Assembly (NCBI RefSeq): GCF_003337375.1
Contig: NZ_QPJD01000004.1
Coordinates: 226,866 to 290,865, forward strand
Reading direction: 5' to 3'
DNA: 64,000 bases
Source of the DNA: Paenibacillus prosopidis
GTDB taxonomy: Bacteria; Bacillota; Bacilli; Paenibacillales; Paenibacillaceae
This document shows, piece by piece, positions 54,675 to 64,000 of this stretch. The translations under genes and the position numbers were made by a program. The notes under the pieces are model-generated. The model had not been told where the DNA came from. It ran no database searches and was given only the letters and a program-made list of their open reading frames with translations. Position 1 is the stretch's first letter; every line of letters starts with the position of its first letter.

Positions 54675-56168
54675 TTATTTATTCAGCTTGCTGTAAGATT
54701 GCTCGTATTCCCGAATCATATCCTCACCGCCGGCTTGCTTCCACTTTTGCAATTCTGCCTTCCAACCTGCCTCGTCAATTTGTCCCATAATAAAGCGGGT
54801 CTCTGCATCCGTAATTATCGTTTCCAGTTCTTTGCCCCGGTCCGAGTAAATTACCGAGTCCAGAGTCAGAGCCGGATTCGAAATGAGGTAGTTATTATAC
54901 GACTTGACGATTTGCTGGTTCTTGCGATATAGATCAGGCTGCAGGCTCGGCTTAAGCAAAGCCTCTTCCTCTCCAAGGTAGGGCAGCATGTCCCGATAAG
55001 GCTTAACCTCTTTAAAGTCCAAAGTCCGGTCCAACACTTCCGTAAACTCGCCCTTCTCCGCCCAGTGCCGATTTTCCACTCCTTTGGAGATAACCGTTTG
55101 CATGGAAGGCTCAAGAAGCTTATCCAGAAAATCCAGTATTTTTCTAACTTCTTCTATAGTCGAAACGGAATCTTTGGAAATGGCAAGAAAGCCCGCATTC
55201 CCCGGCTCCTCCGGTACCCTGAAACCGCCCGGCCCCGTTAGCGGAGCTGCATCCACTACCCCGTCAGGATCGTATTTGGACAACTTATCCTGCCAAGTTT
55301 GGGCATTTCCTCCACTAATTTGAATGCCGGCACGACCCGAGTCGTACAATTTCACCGTTTCAATCGTATCGATAATCGGAAAATCCATATTGATCAGATT
55401 TTCTTGGTACAGCCGTCTGAAAAGCTTCAACGTTTCGTAAAACGGCTCGGTCATGAACTCGGGGGTGAATTGGCCATTCTCGACCTGCCACTTGTTCGGC
55501 CCTCCCTGAGATACCGAAATTCGTGTTAATAAAGAGCTGACATCTTGATTGTAGCGCTTCTCCAGAACCATTCCATAAGTATCGTCTTTCCCGTTTCCAT
55601 CCGGATCCTCCAAGGTGAGCGCACGGGTCACCTGATACCAATCCTCTAATGTAACCGGCATCTTCAGGTCCAACACCTGGAACCAGTCCTTACGATATTG
55701 GATCGTTGCGCGGCCAAGGCTGCGCATAATCGGGATGCCGTATATTTTTCCATTAACGGAAATGTTCTCGTAGTACCGCTTATTAATTGCCGCTAAATGA
55801 GGATATTCCTTCAGCAAGGGACCTAATTCCCAAAACTGTCCCGCCTTCAGCGTAGAGATAAAACTCGGCGAATATCCCAACTTGACCAGCTTGGGAAGCT
55901 CTCCGGACGCAATCATCAGCCTAAGCTTTTCATCGTACGCAGATAAGGGTATCCATTGAATCTGCAAATTCGTATTCGTGTAGGCTTCGATAGCTTGTTC
56001 CACCGCATTATTTTTGGGTGGCAGCTCCCCTACCAAGCTTGCCCCTATTGACAAATTAACAGGCCCATCGGTAGATGCCAGTTTATCGTTATCGCTTAAT
56101 CGGCCGCATGCAGCAAGAAGGCTGGACAAAAGCAGAATACTGAGTAGAGTCGCGGAATACTTCTTCAT
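54675..56168 (-). CDS. LplA-type solute-binding lipoprotein, paralogue 1
   Basis: This 497-residue extracellular lipoprotein begins MKKYSATLLSILLLSSLL and has the lipobox LAAC with Cys at 21. The binding fold has QWIPLSAYDEKLRLMIASGE, DPDGNGKDDTYGMVLEK and ISVSQGGPNKW, shared with paralogue 2 near 52 kb. It overlaps the regulator gene upstream by ATGA, so both are translated together. It could act as a sensor partner for that membrane regulator as well as for uptake (inference). Confidence 0.9.
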   Translation of the reverse strand: MKKYSATLLSILLLSSLLAACGRLSDNDKLASTDGPVNLSIGASLVGELPPKNNAVEQAIEAYTNTNLQIQWIPLSAYDEKLRLMIASGELPKLVKLGYSPSFISTLKAGQFWELGPLLKEYPHLAAINKRYYENISVNGKIYGIPIMRSLGRATIQYRKDWFQVLDLKMPVTLEDWYQVTRALTLEDPDGNGKDDTYGMVLEKRYNQDVSSLLTRISVSQGGPNKWQVENGQFTPEFMTEPFYETLKLFRRLYQENLINMDFPIIDTIETVKLYDSGRAGIQISGGNAQTWQDKLSKYDPDGVVDAAPLTGPGGFRVPEEPGNAGFLAISKDSVSTIEEVRKILDFLDKLLEPSMQTVISKGVENRHWAEKGEFTEVLDRTLDFKEVKPYRDMLPYLGEEEALLKPSLQPDLYRKNQQIVKSYNNYLISNPALTLDSVIYSDRGKELETIITDAETRFIMGQIDEAGWKAELQKWKQAGGEDMIREYEQSYSKLNK

Positions 56169-58471
56169 TCGGTGCTCCCCTTCATAATCTTTTCCCGGTA
56201 TTGTCCTGGCGTTATATTGAACATCTTTTTATAACTTCGGATAAACGAGCTGTCATTCTTATACTGCATTTTCGAACCGATTTCCGAAACTTTCAAATTC
56301 GTTGTTTCCAACATAATCTTGGCCATCTTAATCCGGTAATCCATTAAATACTCGCTAAACGGAACTCCTATTTCCCGTTTGAAAATGCGGCTTAAATAGA
56401 CCGGATGATAGTTTAACATTTGGGCGCAGGATTCCAAGCTAATCTCCTGATCGTAATTTTCCTGTATGATCTTGACCAGCCTATCTGCAATTTTGATGTA
56501 CTGCGTTTCGGATTTCTCGGATAACATCTGGATCAGAGGGGCAAACAATTTGGATTCGAACCAATATAAAATTTCCTCGCGAGTCTGCAGATGAAGCAGC
56601 CCTTCTACGGACCACCCTTCTCCCAAAACCTTTTTAAGCGAACCTCCTTGCTCCTGAACGATTTGCAGCACTCTGGAAACAAGCTGTATGAGCATCGTCT
56701 GGTGCTCATGCGAATACCTGTCTTTGTACAACAACGCATCCAGATACTGCTGGATGGTATCGGAAGCGCTGTTCGGCTGCATTTCACGTACGGCGTAAAT
56801 CAGCCTTTCCTCCAGTACTTTTAAATGGGTATACTCATGCTGGTCCGCCACCAGATTATTTACGGTATCCCTGTAATGCACGATAATTTCCGGACCTAAG
56901 CTGATCCGGGCTTTTAAGGCGGATAAACTCTCTCCATAGGCTTTAACCGTACCGGTTAGATGATTAAAGGGGTCGCTGATTCCAATACTCACCTTCAGCT
57001 TCATTACATCTTCGGCGTTCCGTTTAATGCGTTCGGCGAATTCATAAAGGATGAGCCGGACTTGCTCGGGCTCCTCTTGATCCGTGGCAACGAGAGTGAC
57101 TTGAGATTTGTTAATGGTTATAGGACTAAAGCGAATCGATGCCGGCAGCACCTCTTGGGCGATATTGCTGATGGCGTATAGCAGCAATTCACGGTCTTCT
57201 TCGCCGTAGCGGGTTTCCTGCAGATTATCTATCTGAAGCGTAAGAACGCCAAGACTCTTCCAGCCTGTAGGAAAACCGTTTAAGGGGGATCGGTACATAT
57301 AATCGTTCTCCGTCAACTGTCCCGTAAATAGCTTTAAAACAAAAAATTGCTTCAAGTGGCTCGCCTGATCGGACATTTGCTGCTCGATACGGTTTCTAGA
57401 CGTGGCCAGTGATTGCATGCTGTGCTTTATGATTTCCAGTTCATCGCTTTTAAGCGGAACAGTCTGCTCCTGGAAGGAAGAACCGAGTCCCTTTGCAACC
57501 TCCAGCAAATGCCCGATTGGGCGGTACATCCGGCGGCTGCCGTATAAGGCTGCCGCAAGGACAATGAATAGGATGGCTGCGCAGACGTATACGGTCAGCT
57601 CCGCGATTTTGCGCGTCTCCTTCTTCAGATCCCCGATGGATACGACGGAAACGTAGGTCCAGCTGTTGTAACTGGAAGAACGGTACAGCACGGCTACCTC
57701 TTCTCCGTTTAACTTCATATTAAACAGTCCAAATTGCTGATCCGGTCTTGTTTGCAATCGATCGGCCAAGGCAGCGTTAATCTCCTCATAACCCTCTTTA
57801 TTTGCGCCCGCTCCCAAAATATTTACCCCTGACCGATTTAAAATATAGCTGCTGTTCGACGTAGCCGAGGACAAAGCATCATTAATTTCAGATGCGACAA
57901 TGCGTATGACGAGAATTCCTTGCGGTTTATCGGTCTGCGGGAGAATCGGGATTTTTTGGACGAGTGTAATCGCTTCCACCGGTTCGGTGAAATCGCCGTT
58001 CGTTGCCGTCATACCCGTATACCACTGCATGCTTTTCGCACCTTTAACGTAATCCAGCAGTTCCTGGCGGTTCTCGAACTGGTCCAGCGGTTTTAAAGTA
58101 TTTAGATTTAGAGCCCAATTGCGCTCGATATTAACCAAATAAGCTTGCGTAATGACAGCATCGCTTGATTGAAGATTGTACATTTCGGCGGTGAGATTCC
58201 TGATCGGTTCAAAGTCCGCAGGAGTATACGATACATTCATGGCCGTCTTAACGACGGAAGAATTGGCAAATTGAGTAGCCGAGTTCTCGATAGACTTCAG
58301 CATCTGCTCTACCCGCATCTGAGTCTGCGTTAACCATTGCATATTTTCCTCTTTTACTTTTTCCTCGATATCCCCGGAGGCAATGAAATAGGAAAAAATT
58401 CCGATTAGTATAGCTGGGATCATTCCTAGTAAAAGACTGTATGACAATAAGCGTAACAGATATCTGCTCAA
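56165..58471 (-). CDS. Membrane-bound AraC-family regulator with sensor domain
   Basis: This 768-residue one-component regulator has a membrane segment at about 5-27, a long extracellular sensing domain, a second segment near 287-312 (VYVCAAILFIVLAAALYG), a cytoplasmic region and a C-terminal AraC helix-turn-helix (LESCAQMLNYHPVYLSRIF, then MQYKNDSSFIRSYKKMF). The start is a TTG at 58471 with AGGAGG 7 bases upstream; an ATG at 58495 lies upstream of that ribosome site. It heads the operon with the first LplA-type gene and probably controls the importer and the pectinase. Confidence 0.88.
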   Translation of the reverse strand: MSRYLLRLLSYSLLLGMIPAILIGIFSYFIASGDIEEKVKEENMQWLTQTQMRVEQMLKSIENSATQFANSSVVKTAMNVSYTPADFEPIRNLTAEMYNLQSSDAVITQAYLVNIERNWALNLNTLKPLDQFENRQELLDYVKGAKSMQWYTGMTATNGDFTEPVEAITLVQKIPILPQTDKPQGILVIRIVASEINDALSSATSNSSYILNRSGVNILGAGANKEGYEEINAALADRLQTRPDQQFGLFNMKLNGEEVAVLYRSSSYNSWTYVSVVSIGDLKKETRKIAELTVYVCAAILFIVLAAALYGSRRMYRPIGHLLEVAKGLGSSFQEQTVPLKSDELEIIKHSMQSLATSRNRIEQQMSDQASHLKQFFVLKLFTGQLTENDYMYRSPLNGFPTGWKSLGVLTLQIDNLQETRYGEEDRELLLYAISNIAQEVLPASIRFSPITINKSQVTLVATDQEEPEQVRLILYEFAERIKRNAEDVMKLKVSIGISDPFNHLTGTVKAYGESLSALKARISLGPEIIVHYRDTVNNLVADQHEYTHLKVLEERLIYAVREMQPNSASDTIQQYLDALLYKDRYSHEHQTMLIQLVSRVLQIVQEQGGSLKKVLGEGWSVEGLLHLQTREEILYWFESKLFAPLIQMLSEKSETQYIKIADRLVKIIQENYDQEISLESCAQMLNYHPVYLSRIFKREIGVPFSEYLMDYRIKMAKIMLETTNLKVSEIGSKMQYKNDSSFIRSYKKMFNITPGQYREKIMKGSTE

Positions 58472-58680
58472 TTTGTATCCTCCTATGCGCCGCATCCGGA
58501 TAAACCGCTTTCAATTATTCGCTCAGGTTTTTTCCAATAGGCTTTATATAACCTTGATGATGATTATATATGATGCTTATCTATTTTTACACATTTCTGG
58601 ACGAAGCTACTTGCATCATCTAACGCTTCATGTGTTTCACGCAATATGCAGCAATTAACTTTTTGACTAAAATAACAAAA

Positions 58681-58721
58681 GAGGCGACTAGAGCAGCGTA
58701 CCTTCACTCTCTAGTCACCTC
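58681..58721 (-). terminator. Intrinsic terminator of the GH105-GH43 operon
   Basis: GAGGCGACTAGAG pairs with CTCTAGTCACCTC (13 bp, one mismatch, 15-base loop) and is followed on the minus strand by CTTTTGTTATTTT. It lies 13 bases past the GH43 stop. The remainder of 58496-58680 is the promoter side of the regulator gene with no box I can name. Confidence 0.85.
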
Positions 58722-58734
58722 TACTGCAGTCTTC

Positions 58735-60299
58735 TTATAGCCCGACATACTCAAAATAATCAAAATCGGCGTAGTTAGAGCTGCTCCATCCGTTCCCGCT
58801 CGCAAAAAGTCCGATATATGCCCCAATAAAGCCGCCTGCTTTATCCGTACTCAATACGGTTCCGTCAGCGTTTTCTGCAATGGTTTCCCACTGCTCAGGT
58901 TCTGTGCCCGCAGCGAATCGAAGCGATTGCCCCAGCGCCTCAAGCTTCAAAAAGATTTTTTTCGCATTCATCACCCTGGAACCAAGCTCGGTCTCCCGGC
59001 CTCCTTCTCTGCAGACGACCCTGATCACCGTTTGCCCTTTGCCGTTCAGGCCGCATTCGAATCGGTAGTGGAAATCGTGATTTTGCAGCGCAACAAGCCC
59101 TGCCGTTTCAGACGGTCCTTGCGGTGAAAATTCCATCGCTGCCCGGACGGCAAAGGAAATATGCTGCTGCCTGCGTCCGACAAAGCTCGGATTACTTCCT
59201 TTGTCATGGGCTCCGGCTTTAGCCGCAGGCGAAGGTGGCCGGGACGTTCCGTCAAGCTCCAGAACTCTCCTCGAGGCGTTCGGATAAAATTCCATCTTTC
59301 CTCTAAGACAAGGCTATCGAAATGATCGCATGCCGGTAGTGTCGGCCAAGGCATTTCAGGCAAATTCGGCCGCGCTATTTCCCATTCGATAATGCCTTTT
59401 CCAGGGTTCACTACAGGCCAGCCGTCCTCCCACTGCAGCGGAACAAGAAACGTTTCCCGCCCCATATTCCGATAATATCCCCCATATGGACGAGAGGCCA
59501 GACAAACCATCCACCATTCTCCATTTTGCGTTTCCACGATATCGGCGTGTCCGACGTTCACGATACCGTATTCCTTGCCAAGGTGACGGTGCGTTAGAAT
59601 CGGATTCATCTTGCAATTCTCGTACGGTCCGGCGATATTCTCGCTGCGGGCGATTGTAACGGAATGCGTAAAGCCGGTGCCCCCCTCTGCTATGATTAAA
59701 TAATAATACCCGTTGATTTTGTACAGATGCGGACTTTCCTGGGCATGAATTTGCTTTAAAGCGCCGTCCCACAAGCTAATCTTCTGTCCAGTCAGCTGCT
59801 TCGTCTCCAAATCCAGCTCCTGCAGCCAGATTTCCATATGCTTTGGATATTGCTGTCCCGCCGGCGGGACACGGTTGCCCGTATAATAGGCTTTGCCATT
59901 ATCATCGAAGAACAAGGACGGATCAATGCCTGGTGCCTCATTTAACCAATAAGGATCCGACCAAGAGCCGGCAGGATCCGTTGCCGTGACAAAGAAATTT
60001 CTCCTTGCTCCCGCAGCGCTTTCCACGAACGTCGTAATCATATAGAAAACGCCTTGATGGTACCGAATCGTAGGCGCATAGATGCCGCGGGATGTCGGAG
60101 TGCCGTCCAAATTCAATTGGGAAGGGCGGTCCAACACATGTCCGATTTGCTTCCAATTGACCAAATCTTTACTTTGGAAAATCGGAACGCCGGGGAAGTA
60201 CTCGAAGGTGGAAGTCACCATATAATAGTCCTCTCCTACCCTGCAAATCGAAGGATCCGGATAAAAGCCGGGCAAGATCGGATTGCGAAACGTATTCAT
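58735..60299 (-). pseudogene. GH43 beta-xylosidase/arabinofuranosidase (single-base frameshift)
   Basis: This intracellular enzyme has the five-bladed GH43 propeller with the base Asp 15 (GFYPDPSICR), the pKa-tuning Asp 126 (GIDPSLFF) and the acid Glu 188 (AQESPHLY), and a C-terminal Concanavalin-like domain. The first frame runs to about 59205 and stops at 59046 without homology. The C-terminal domain (KGSNPSFVGRRQQHISFAV to FEYVGL) continues in another frame. One extra A in the AAA near 59203-59206 joins them into a 521-residue protein of normal family size. It overlaps the GH105 gene by 4 bases. The role in arabinan or xylan side-chain removal is inferred. Confidence 0.85.
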
Positions 60300-61435
60300 T
60301 GGATCAGCTCCTTTGCTGCGTGACTACCTCTAAATTCAAGACCAGCCAAAATGAACGGTGAAACGGCCTTCGGATCATCCTGTACGATAGGCTCCCCAAC
60401 GTAGTAGGCGAAGGAACCATCGCGATATGGTGAACCCCCGAGTCCGGCTACGGCGTTGCATTGAATCAGGTGCAATTTGCCTTCGTTGTCTTCTCTTACA
60501 TGATGCTGAAGCAAGCCGTCATACCCTCGGCGAGCGATATCGCCAGCTTGACCTTCTAAGTAGCCTAAATGCTTGCCTTTGGCCAGCGCATAAGCGAACA
60601 TTGCGGTTCCCGACGATTCCAGGTAATTTCCGTCTCTTCCGGATTGATCGAGCACTTGAGGCCATATCCCCGTCTGAGCATCTTGTACGCGGGCTATTGC
60701 ACCCGCCATACGCTCCAGCACGAAGGCCAACAGCCCTCGACTCGGGTGGTCTACCGGAAAATGCTCAAGGGAATCCGTTAATGCCATTGCATACCACCCC
60801 ATAGCTCGGCTCCATACATGCGGTGATCGGCCTGTGCGTTTATCGGCCCAAAGTTGTTCGCCGGATGAATCCCATCCATGATGAAGCAGACCGGTTTCCG
60901 GATTATGAGTTTTCTTTTCAACCAAAATGAGCTGGTCCGCCGCCATATCGAGCCAGGCACGTTCCCCTGTTAGTTTTCCGTATTGGACAAGAAATGGGGC
61001 TACCATATATAATCCGTCCAGCCACATCTGGTGAGAGTATCCTTTCTTGTGCCAGAATCCGCCTTCCTTCGTACGGGGATGCCCTTTCAGCTGCTTGACG
61101 AGAAGTTCGATTGCCTTCCGGTATTTTGACTCCCCGGTTACTTCCAGCAGAAGAAACAGAAGTTTGCCCTGATTAATTTGATCCAAATTGTAATCCTCCA
61201 GGCTGTAGGTGCGGATGCTGCCGTCCGCCTGAACGAATAAATCCATCATGCCGCGTATGAACTCGAAATAACGTTGTTCACCCGTTTGCCGATAGCACTC
61301 CTCGAGCGATCGCAAAAAACAACCGTTTTCGTAATGCCAGCGCTTCGTCATAAATTTATAGGCTTCTGCTTGCTCATATCTCTCCATGAACTGGTCGGCC
61401 CATTTCAAAGGATTATATTTGTTATCTGTTCCCAT
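60296..61435 (-). CDS. Unsaturated rhamnogalacturonyl/glycuronyl hydrolase (GH105/GH88, YteR-like)
   Basis: This 379-residue cytoplasmic (alpha/alpha)6 barrel enzyme removes the unsaturated uronic acid left by pectate or rhamnogalacturonan lyases. The catalytic Asp is seen in SHQMWLDGLYMVAPF near residue 140, with WHYENGCF and the Trp/His stretch GGFWHKKGYSHQ shaping the uronate pocket. GGAGG lies 10 bases before the ATG. It is the first gene of the operon with GH43, and three operator-like palindromes lie upstream. Confidence 0.9.
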   Translation of the reverse strand: MGTDNKYNPLKWADQFMERYEQAEAYKFMTKRWHYENGCFLRSLEECYRQTGEQRYFEFIRGMMDLFVQADGSIRTYSLEDYNLDQINQGKLLFLLLEVTGESKYRKAIELLVKQLKGHPRTKEGGFWHKKGYSHQMWLDGLYMVAPFLVQYGKLTGERAWLDMAADQLILVEKKTHNPETGLLHHGWDSSGEQLWADKRTGRSPHVWSRAMGWYAMALTDSLEHFPVDHPSRGLLAFVLERMAGAIARVQDAQTGIWPQVLDQSGRDGNYLESSGTAMFAYALAKGKHLGYLEGQAGDIARRGYDGLLQHHVREDNEGKLHLIQCNAVAGLGGSPYRDGSFAYYVGEPIVQDDPKAVSPFILAGLEFRGSHAAKELIQ

Positions 61436-61587
61436 GCTTCTATAACCTCCAAATTAAGATTGAGACTTTGAAGAATAGCAAAATATGATAAAGCTATATA
61501 TATGGCATTAAAGATTTATAATTCGACGTGCGATGGAAGCAGTCGGTTCCGCTCAAAGTCAGGACTTGGGACGACGGTTCGAATCTA

Positions 61588-61704
61588 TATGAAAAATCAT
61601 ACAGAAGTGTCCCTGAGACGGAAAAATCGTGACATCTGTATGAAAAATCGCATACAATCTTCTTAATCGGCGTTCATCCCGACTGTTATATATGAAATTT
61701 CATA
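61588..61704. promoter_or_regulatory. Three evenly spaced palindromic operator sites
   Basis: TATGAAAAATCATA (61588-61601), TATGAAAAATCGCATA (61639-61654) and TATGAAATTTCATA (61691-61704) share a TATGAAA half and its inverse. Their centres are 52 and 51 bases apart, about five helical turns. The segment 61436-61860 between the GH105 gene and its divergent AraC gene holds no gene, and these sites are its only clear content besides the ribosome site. They are probable binding sites of the AraC regulator. Confidence 0.65.
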
Positions 61705-61860
61705 CAGATGAATGGGCAGGCAACTAAGGACTGCAACTGCCCGCCCACCGGAATGACCAATGAGTGGTTAGGGTTCTATACAAATGTTTATTGCCGAATA
61801 TATATACCAATGTTATCTGAAACATATCAGTTTTGCTGTATAAGAGCGGAGGGATTACGT

Positions 61861-62703
61861 ATGAATGATCTTATCGAAAATAAATACACCATTGACGGTT
61901 CGTCATTTTCCATTCAACGTATGCGCCGTTACGGCTTCTCTTCGATGCCGCGGCCTCATTCGCATACTTTCTATGAGCTGTACTGCTTGTTGGAAGGCGA
62001 GCGTGTATACTTTATTAACGGCAACGTGCATGTCGCGCAACAAGGCGACATTGTCATAATCGTCCCCCATGACCTTCACTCAACGGCAAGTTCGCAGGTG
62101 GAACAATTCGAGCGGATACTGATTCATTTCACCCCGGAATTTCTCCATGAAGCGAGCAGAAGTTTGCTTCAGCTGCCTCCCTTTCAGAAATCCGCCTTAA
62201 TACGGGTACCCCGAAAGGAGCAGCCGGAGATTGAACGACTCTTGTTGCAAATGGTCGGAGAATGCAAGGATCAACACTCGTTATACAACGCTTATGTGCG
62301 CCATCTTCTCGCCGAGCTGCTGATTTGGCTTCACCGAATAGACGCCGTCAGTCCGTTATTGCCGCAATCGAGTCATCCCATGCATCAAAAGGTGTCGGAA
62401 ATTACGTCTTATATTCAAATGAACTTCCGCAGCGCTCTAACGCTGGAGAAGCTGGCTCAGCAATATTTCATCAGTCCGGCCTATCTAAGCCGCATCTTCC
62501 TGAAGCTGACCGGCTTCCATATTAGCGAGTACATTCGGGTAGCCCGGATCCGTGAAGCGCAAAAGCTGCTCAGGACAACCCGTCAGAAGGTACATGCCAT
62601 TGCTGAGCAGGTCGGCTTCGAACATGTTTCCCATTTTAACAAAACGTTTAAAAATGTAACCGGGGTTTCGCCCTTGCACTACAGGCAGGATCATCACTAT
62701 TAA
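61861..62703 (+). CDS. AraC-family regulator of the pectin side-chain genes
   Basis: This 280-residue regulator has a cupin domain with PRPHSHTFYELYCLLEGERV and HDLHSTAS, and a C-terminal AraC helix-turn-helix (LEKLAQQYFISPAYLSRIF, then VGFEHVSHFNKTFKNVTGVSP). GGAGGG lies 7 bases before the ATG at 61861. Farther ATG codons upstream (61708) would place the coding start at the last palindrome and have no ribosome site. It is divergent from GH105-GH43 and converges with GH28, whose stop codons overlap by 3 bases. Confidence 0.9.
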   Translation: MNDLIENKYTIDGSSFSIQRMRRYGFSSMPRPHSHTFYELYCLLEGERVYFINGNVHVAQQGDIVIIVPHDLHSTASSQVEQFERILIHFTPEFLHEASRSLLQLPPFQKSALIRVPRKEQPEIERLLLQMVGECKDQHSLYNAYVRHLLAELLIWLHRIDAVSPLLPQSSHPMHQKVSEITSYIQMNFRSALTLEKLAQQYFISPAYLSRIFLKLTGFHISEYIRVARIREAQKLLRTTRQKVHAIAEQVGFEHVSHFNKTFKNVTGVSPLHYRQDHHY

Positions 62704-64000
62704 CTCAATTCAACTTGATGTCTGCCAACATCGGATGCCGCCGAAACAACTCGATGCGTCGAAGCTGTTAATGGATCGGAGCATTTGATACTGGCAGAGT
62801 GAGCGCCGGATACTTCCAGCATTCTATTTTCATTCTTTCCCCCCGATCCTCCTAAGCGGACGATCTCAACCTCCTGACATTGGTGCAGCTTTACGAGGGG
62901 TCCTTCCGACGTAAACAGGCTCACATCTTCCAAAGAAAGCCTTTTTGCGTTATGGCATACGACGCCTTGGCGGGAAACGGCGTTATAATTTTGCACCTTC
63001 ACTCCTTCAAGCGGCATTTCCGCTAAACCGTTTACGAGAAATGCCTTATCTGCCCCGACACAATCCACGTCTTTGATGAGAATGTTACGGAAAATCGGGG
63101 TTTCCACCGAGACCGGAAAACTAATTTCGCTCGCTGTACCCGAACCTTCTAGTCCTTCGTAAAAAAGGTTAAAGGATATCGCTTCACCTGCAATATCCGT
63201 CATACGGATTCGCTCGATGATAATATTCTCGACAATTCCTCCTCGACCTCTTGTGCTCTTGAACCGGAGTCCGATATCCGTGCCCATAAACGTACAATCG
63301 CTAATCTTTACATGGCGGACACCGCCGGACATTTCGCTGCCGATGACGAATCCCCCGTGCCCGTGGTAAACCGTGCAATTTCTAATCGTAATGTACTCAC
63401 TCGGAATACCGAGCGAGCGCCCGGCCTCGTCCTTGCCAGACTTCAAACATATGGCGTCATCCCCCACGTCAAACGTACATCCTTCTACGAGCGCATAGCG
63501 ACAGGAATCGATATCAAGGCCGTCGCCGTTTTGCGCATACCACGGATTTCGTACGTTGACATTCCTAATCGTCACATGCTCCGACGCCCATGGATGCAAA
63601 TTCCATGCTGCCGAGTTTTGAAAGGTTGGTCCATCCAATAAAATACGGCTGCATCTCCGGAAGCTAAGCAGGTTTGGCCGCAAGTAGTCGCGATAAGGCA
63701 ATAAATCTGCCGGTGTCCATTTTCCCTTCTGAGTCAGCTCTTCAACGCAGCCTGCTCCTTCCATCGCGGCTTTAGTCGGATACCATACTCCGTCCGTGTC
63801 ACCAACTACCCCTCCGGAGCGAACCAACCGGTCCCATTGCATCCCCGTCATTTTCCACTGTTTTACAGGTCGCCAAGCGTCTCCCCCGCCGTCAAATACA
63901 CCCATTCCCGTAATTGCTATGTGTTCTTGTCCTTCAGCATCCAGGGGCGACTGGCATCGTATCCAAGGTTTCCCTTCAAAATTAGACGCAATCAACGGGT
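62700..64000 (-). CDS. GH28 polygalacturonase-like enzyme (5' end outside window)
   Basis: This enzyme has a right-handed beta-helix fold. All GH28 signatures are present: NGDGLDIDSC and GDDAICLKSG with the catalytic Asp residues, GHGGFVIGSE with the active-site His, and RFKSTRGRGG with the Arg-Lys pair for uronate binding. No signal peptide is visible, but the N-terminus is cut off; the frame is open to the window edge, and the TTG at 63995 is probably not the real start. It hydrolyses galacturonan oligomers, probably inside the cell after import. Confidence 0.9.
   Translation of the reverse strand, partial: PLIASNFEGKPWIRCQSPLDAEGQEHIAITGMGVFDGGGDAWRPVKQWKMTGMQWDRLVRSGGVVGDTDGVWYPTKAAMEGAGCVEELTQKGKWTPADLLPYRDYLRPNLLSFRRCSRILLDGPTFQNSAAWNLHPWASEHVTIRNVNVRNPWYAQNGDGLDIDSCRYALVEGCTFDVGDDAICLKSGKDEAGRSLGIPSEYITIRNCTVYHGHGGFVIGSEMSGGVRHVKISDCTFMGTDIGLRFKSTRGRGGIVENIIIERIRMTDIAGEAISFNLFYEGLEGSGTASEISFPVSVETPIFRNILIKDVDCVGADKAFLVNGLAEMPLEGVKVQNYNAVSRQGVVCHNAKRLSLEDVSLFTSEGPLVKLHQCQEVEIVRLGGSGGKNENRMLEVSGAHSASIKCSDPLTASTHRVVSAASDVGRHQVELS

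Noticed and set aside
58497-58512. cre-like sequence near the membrane regulator gene (AAACCGCTTTCA)
   Set aside because: The two leading TG positions of the consensus do not match, so it is weaker than chance would require for a call.
61708-61860. N-terminal extension of the last AraC regulator
   Set aside because: There is no ribosome site at 61708, the encoded residues do not resemble the family, and GGAGGG is placed correctly for the ATG at 61861.

Overview
The window looks like the chromosome of a saprophytic, spore-forming Paenibacillaceae bacterium (Paenibacillus or Cohnella type). The evidence is the moderate GC content, strong AGGAGG ribosome binding sites, many YesM/YesN-type and LplABC-type sugar-uptake modules, a CcpA-type cre site, and a SpoIIS-family toxin-antitoxin set. 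No rRNA, tRNA, CRISPR array, phage or insertion sequence was found.

Region 1 (1-13.8 kb) is a surface-glycoprotein locus made of two converging operons. The plus operon holds the 3' part of a Thr/Gly-rich protein built from 16- and 10-residue modules. Three tandem family-2 glycosyltransferases with TPR tails follow (the third is frameshifted), then a TuaH-like glycosyltransferase. The minus operon holds a TPR protein, a GT2, a GT4, two tandem paralogous beta-rich proteins of unknown family and a SAM methyltransferase. The operons meet at a strong terminator. The inferred role is synthesis and glycosylation of a repetitive surface (possibly spore-surface) protein; no gene here proves the location.

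Region 2 (13.9-21.8 kb) holds a ThuA-like protein with a divergent AraC regulator, then a three-gene SpoIISA/B/C-like toxin-antitoxin set. Two of its proteins are only 55 and 42 residues long. A GH78 alpha-L-rhamnosidase follows, with its divergent AraC regulator and a Nif3-family protein.

Region 3 (21.8-38.3 kb) has two carbohydrate ABC importers. The first (binding protein, two permeases) is followed by its own response regulator and an unusually long sensor kinase with two extracellular sensing regions. A short block follows: ABM monooxygenase, WYL regulator and DinB protein. The second importer contains a membrane-fusion (HlyD-type) adaptor and a permease that appears to start at CTG. It is divergent from an OmpR/EnvZ-type two-component pair. 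Neither importer has an ATPase gene, so a shared MsmX-type ATPase elsewhere is implied.

Region 4 (38.3-41 kb) contains an alcohol dehydrogenase remnant and a secreted PAP2-type acid phosphatase with a C-terminal autotransporter-type beta repeat.

Region 5 (41-64 kb) is a pectin and rhamnogalacturonan utilisation locus. It has two membrane-bound AraC regulators, three LplA-type binding proteins and an LplB/LplC permease pair. The enzymes are a 1893-residue secreted pectate lyase-pectinesterase fusion with a cre site in its promoter, a frameshifted GH43 enzyme, a GH105/GH88 unsaturated glycuronyl hydrolase and a GH28 polygalacturonase that runs off the window. A cytoplasmic AraC regulator has three evenly spaced palindromes upstream. 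The secreted enzyme would demethylate and cleave pectin, the importer would take up the oligomers, and GH105, GH28, GH43 and GH78 would finish them inside the cell.

Three otherwise intact genes each carry a single-base indel in a short homopolymer. This may reflect sequence error rather than real gene loss.
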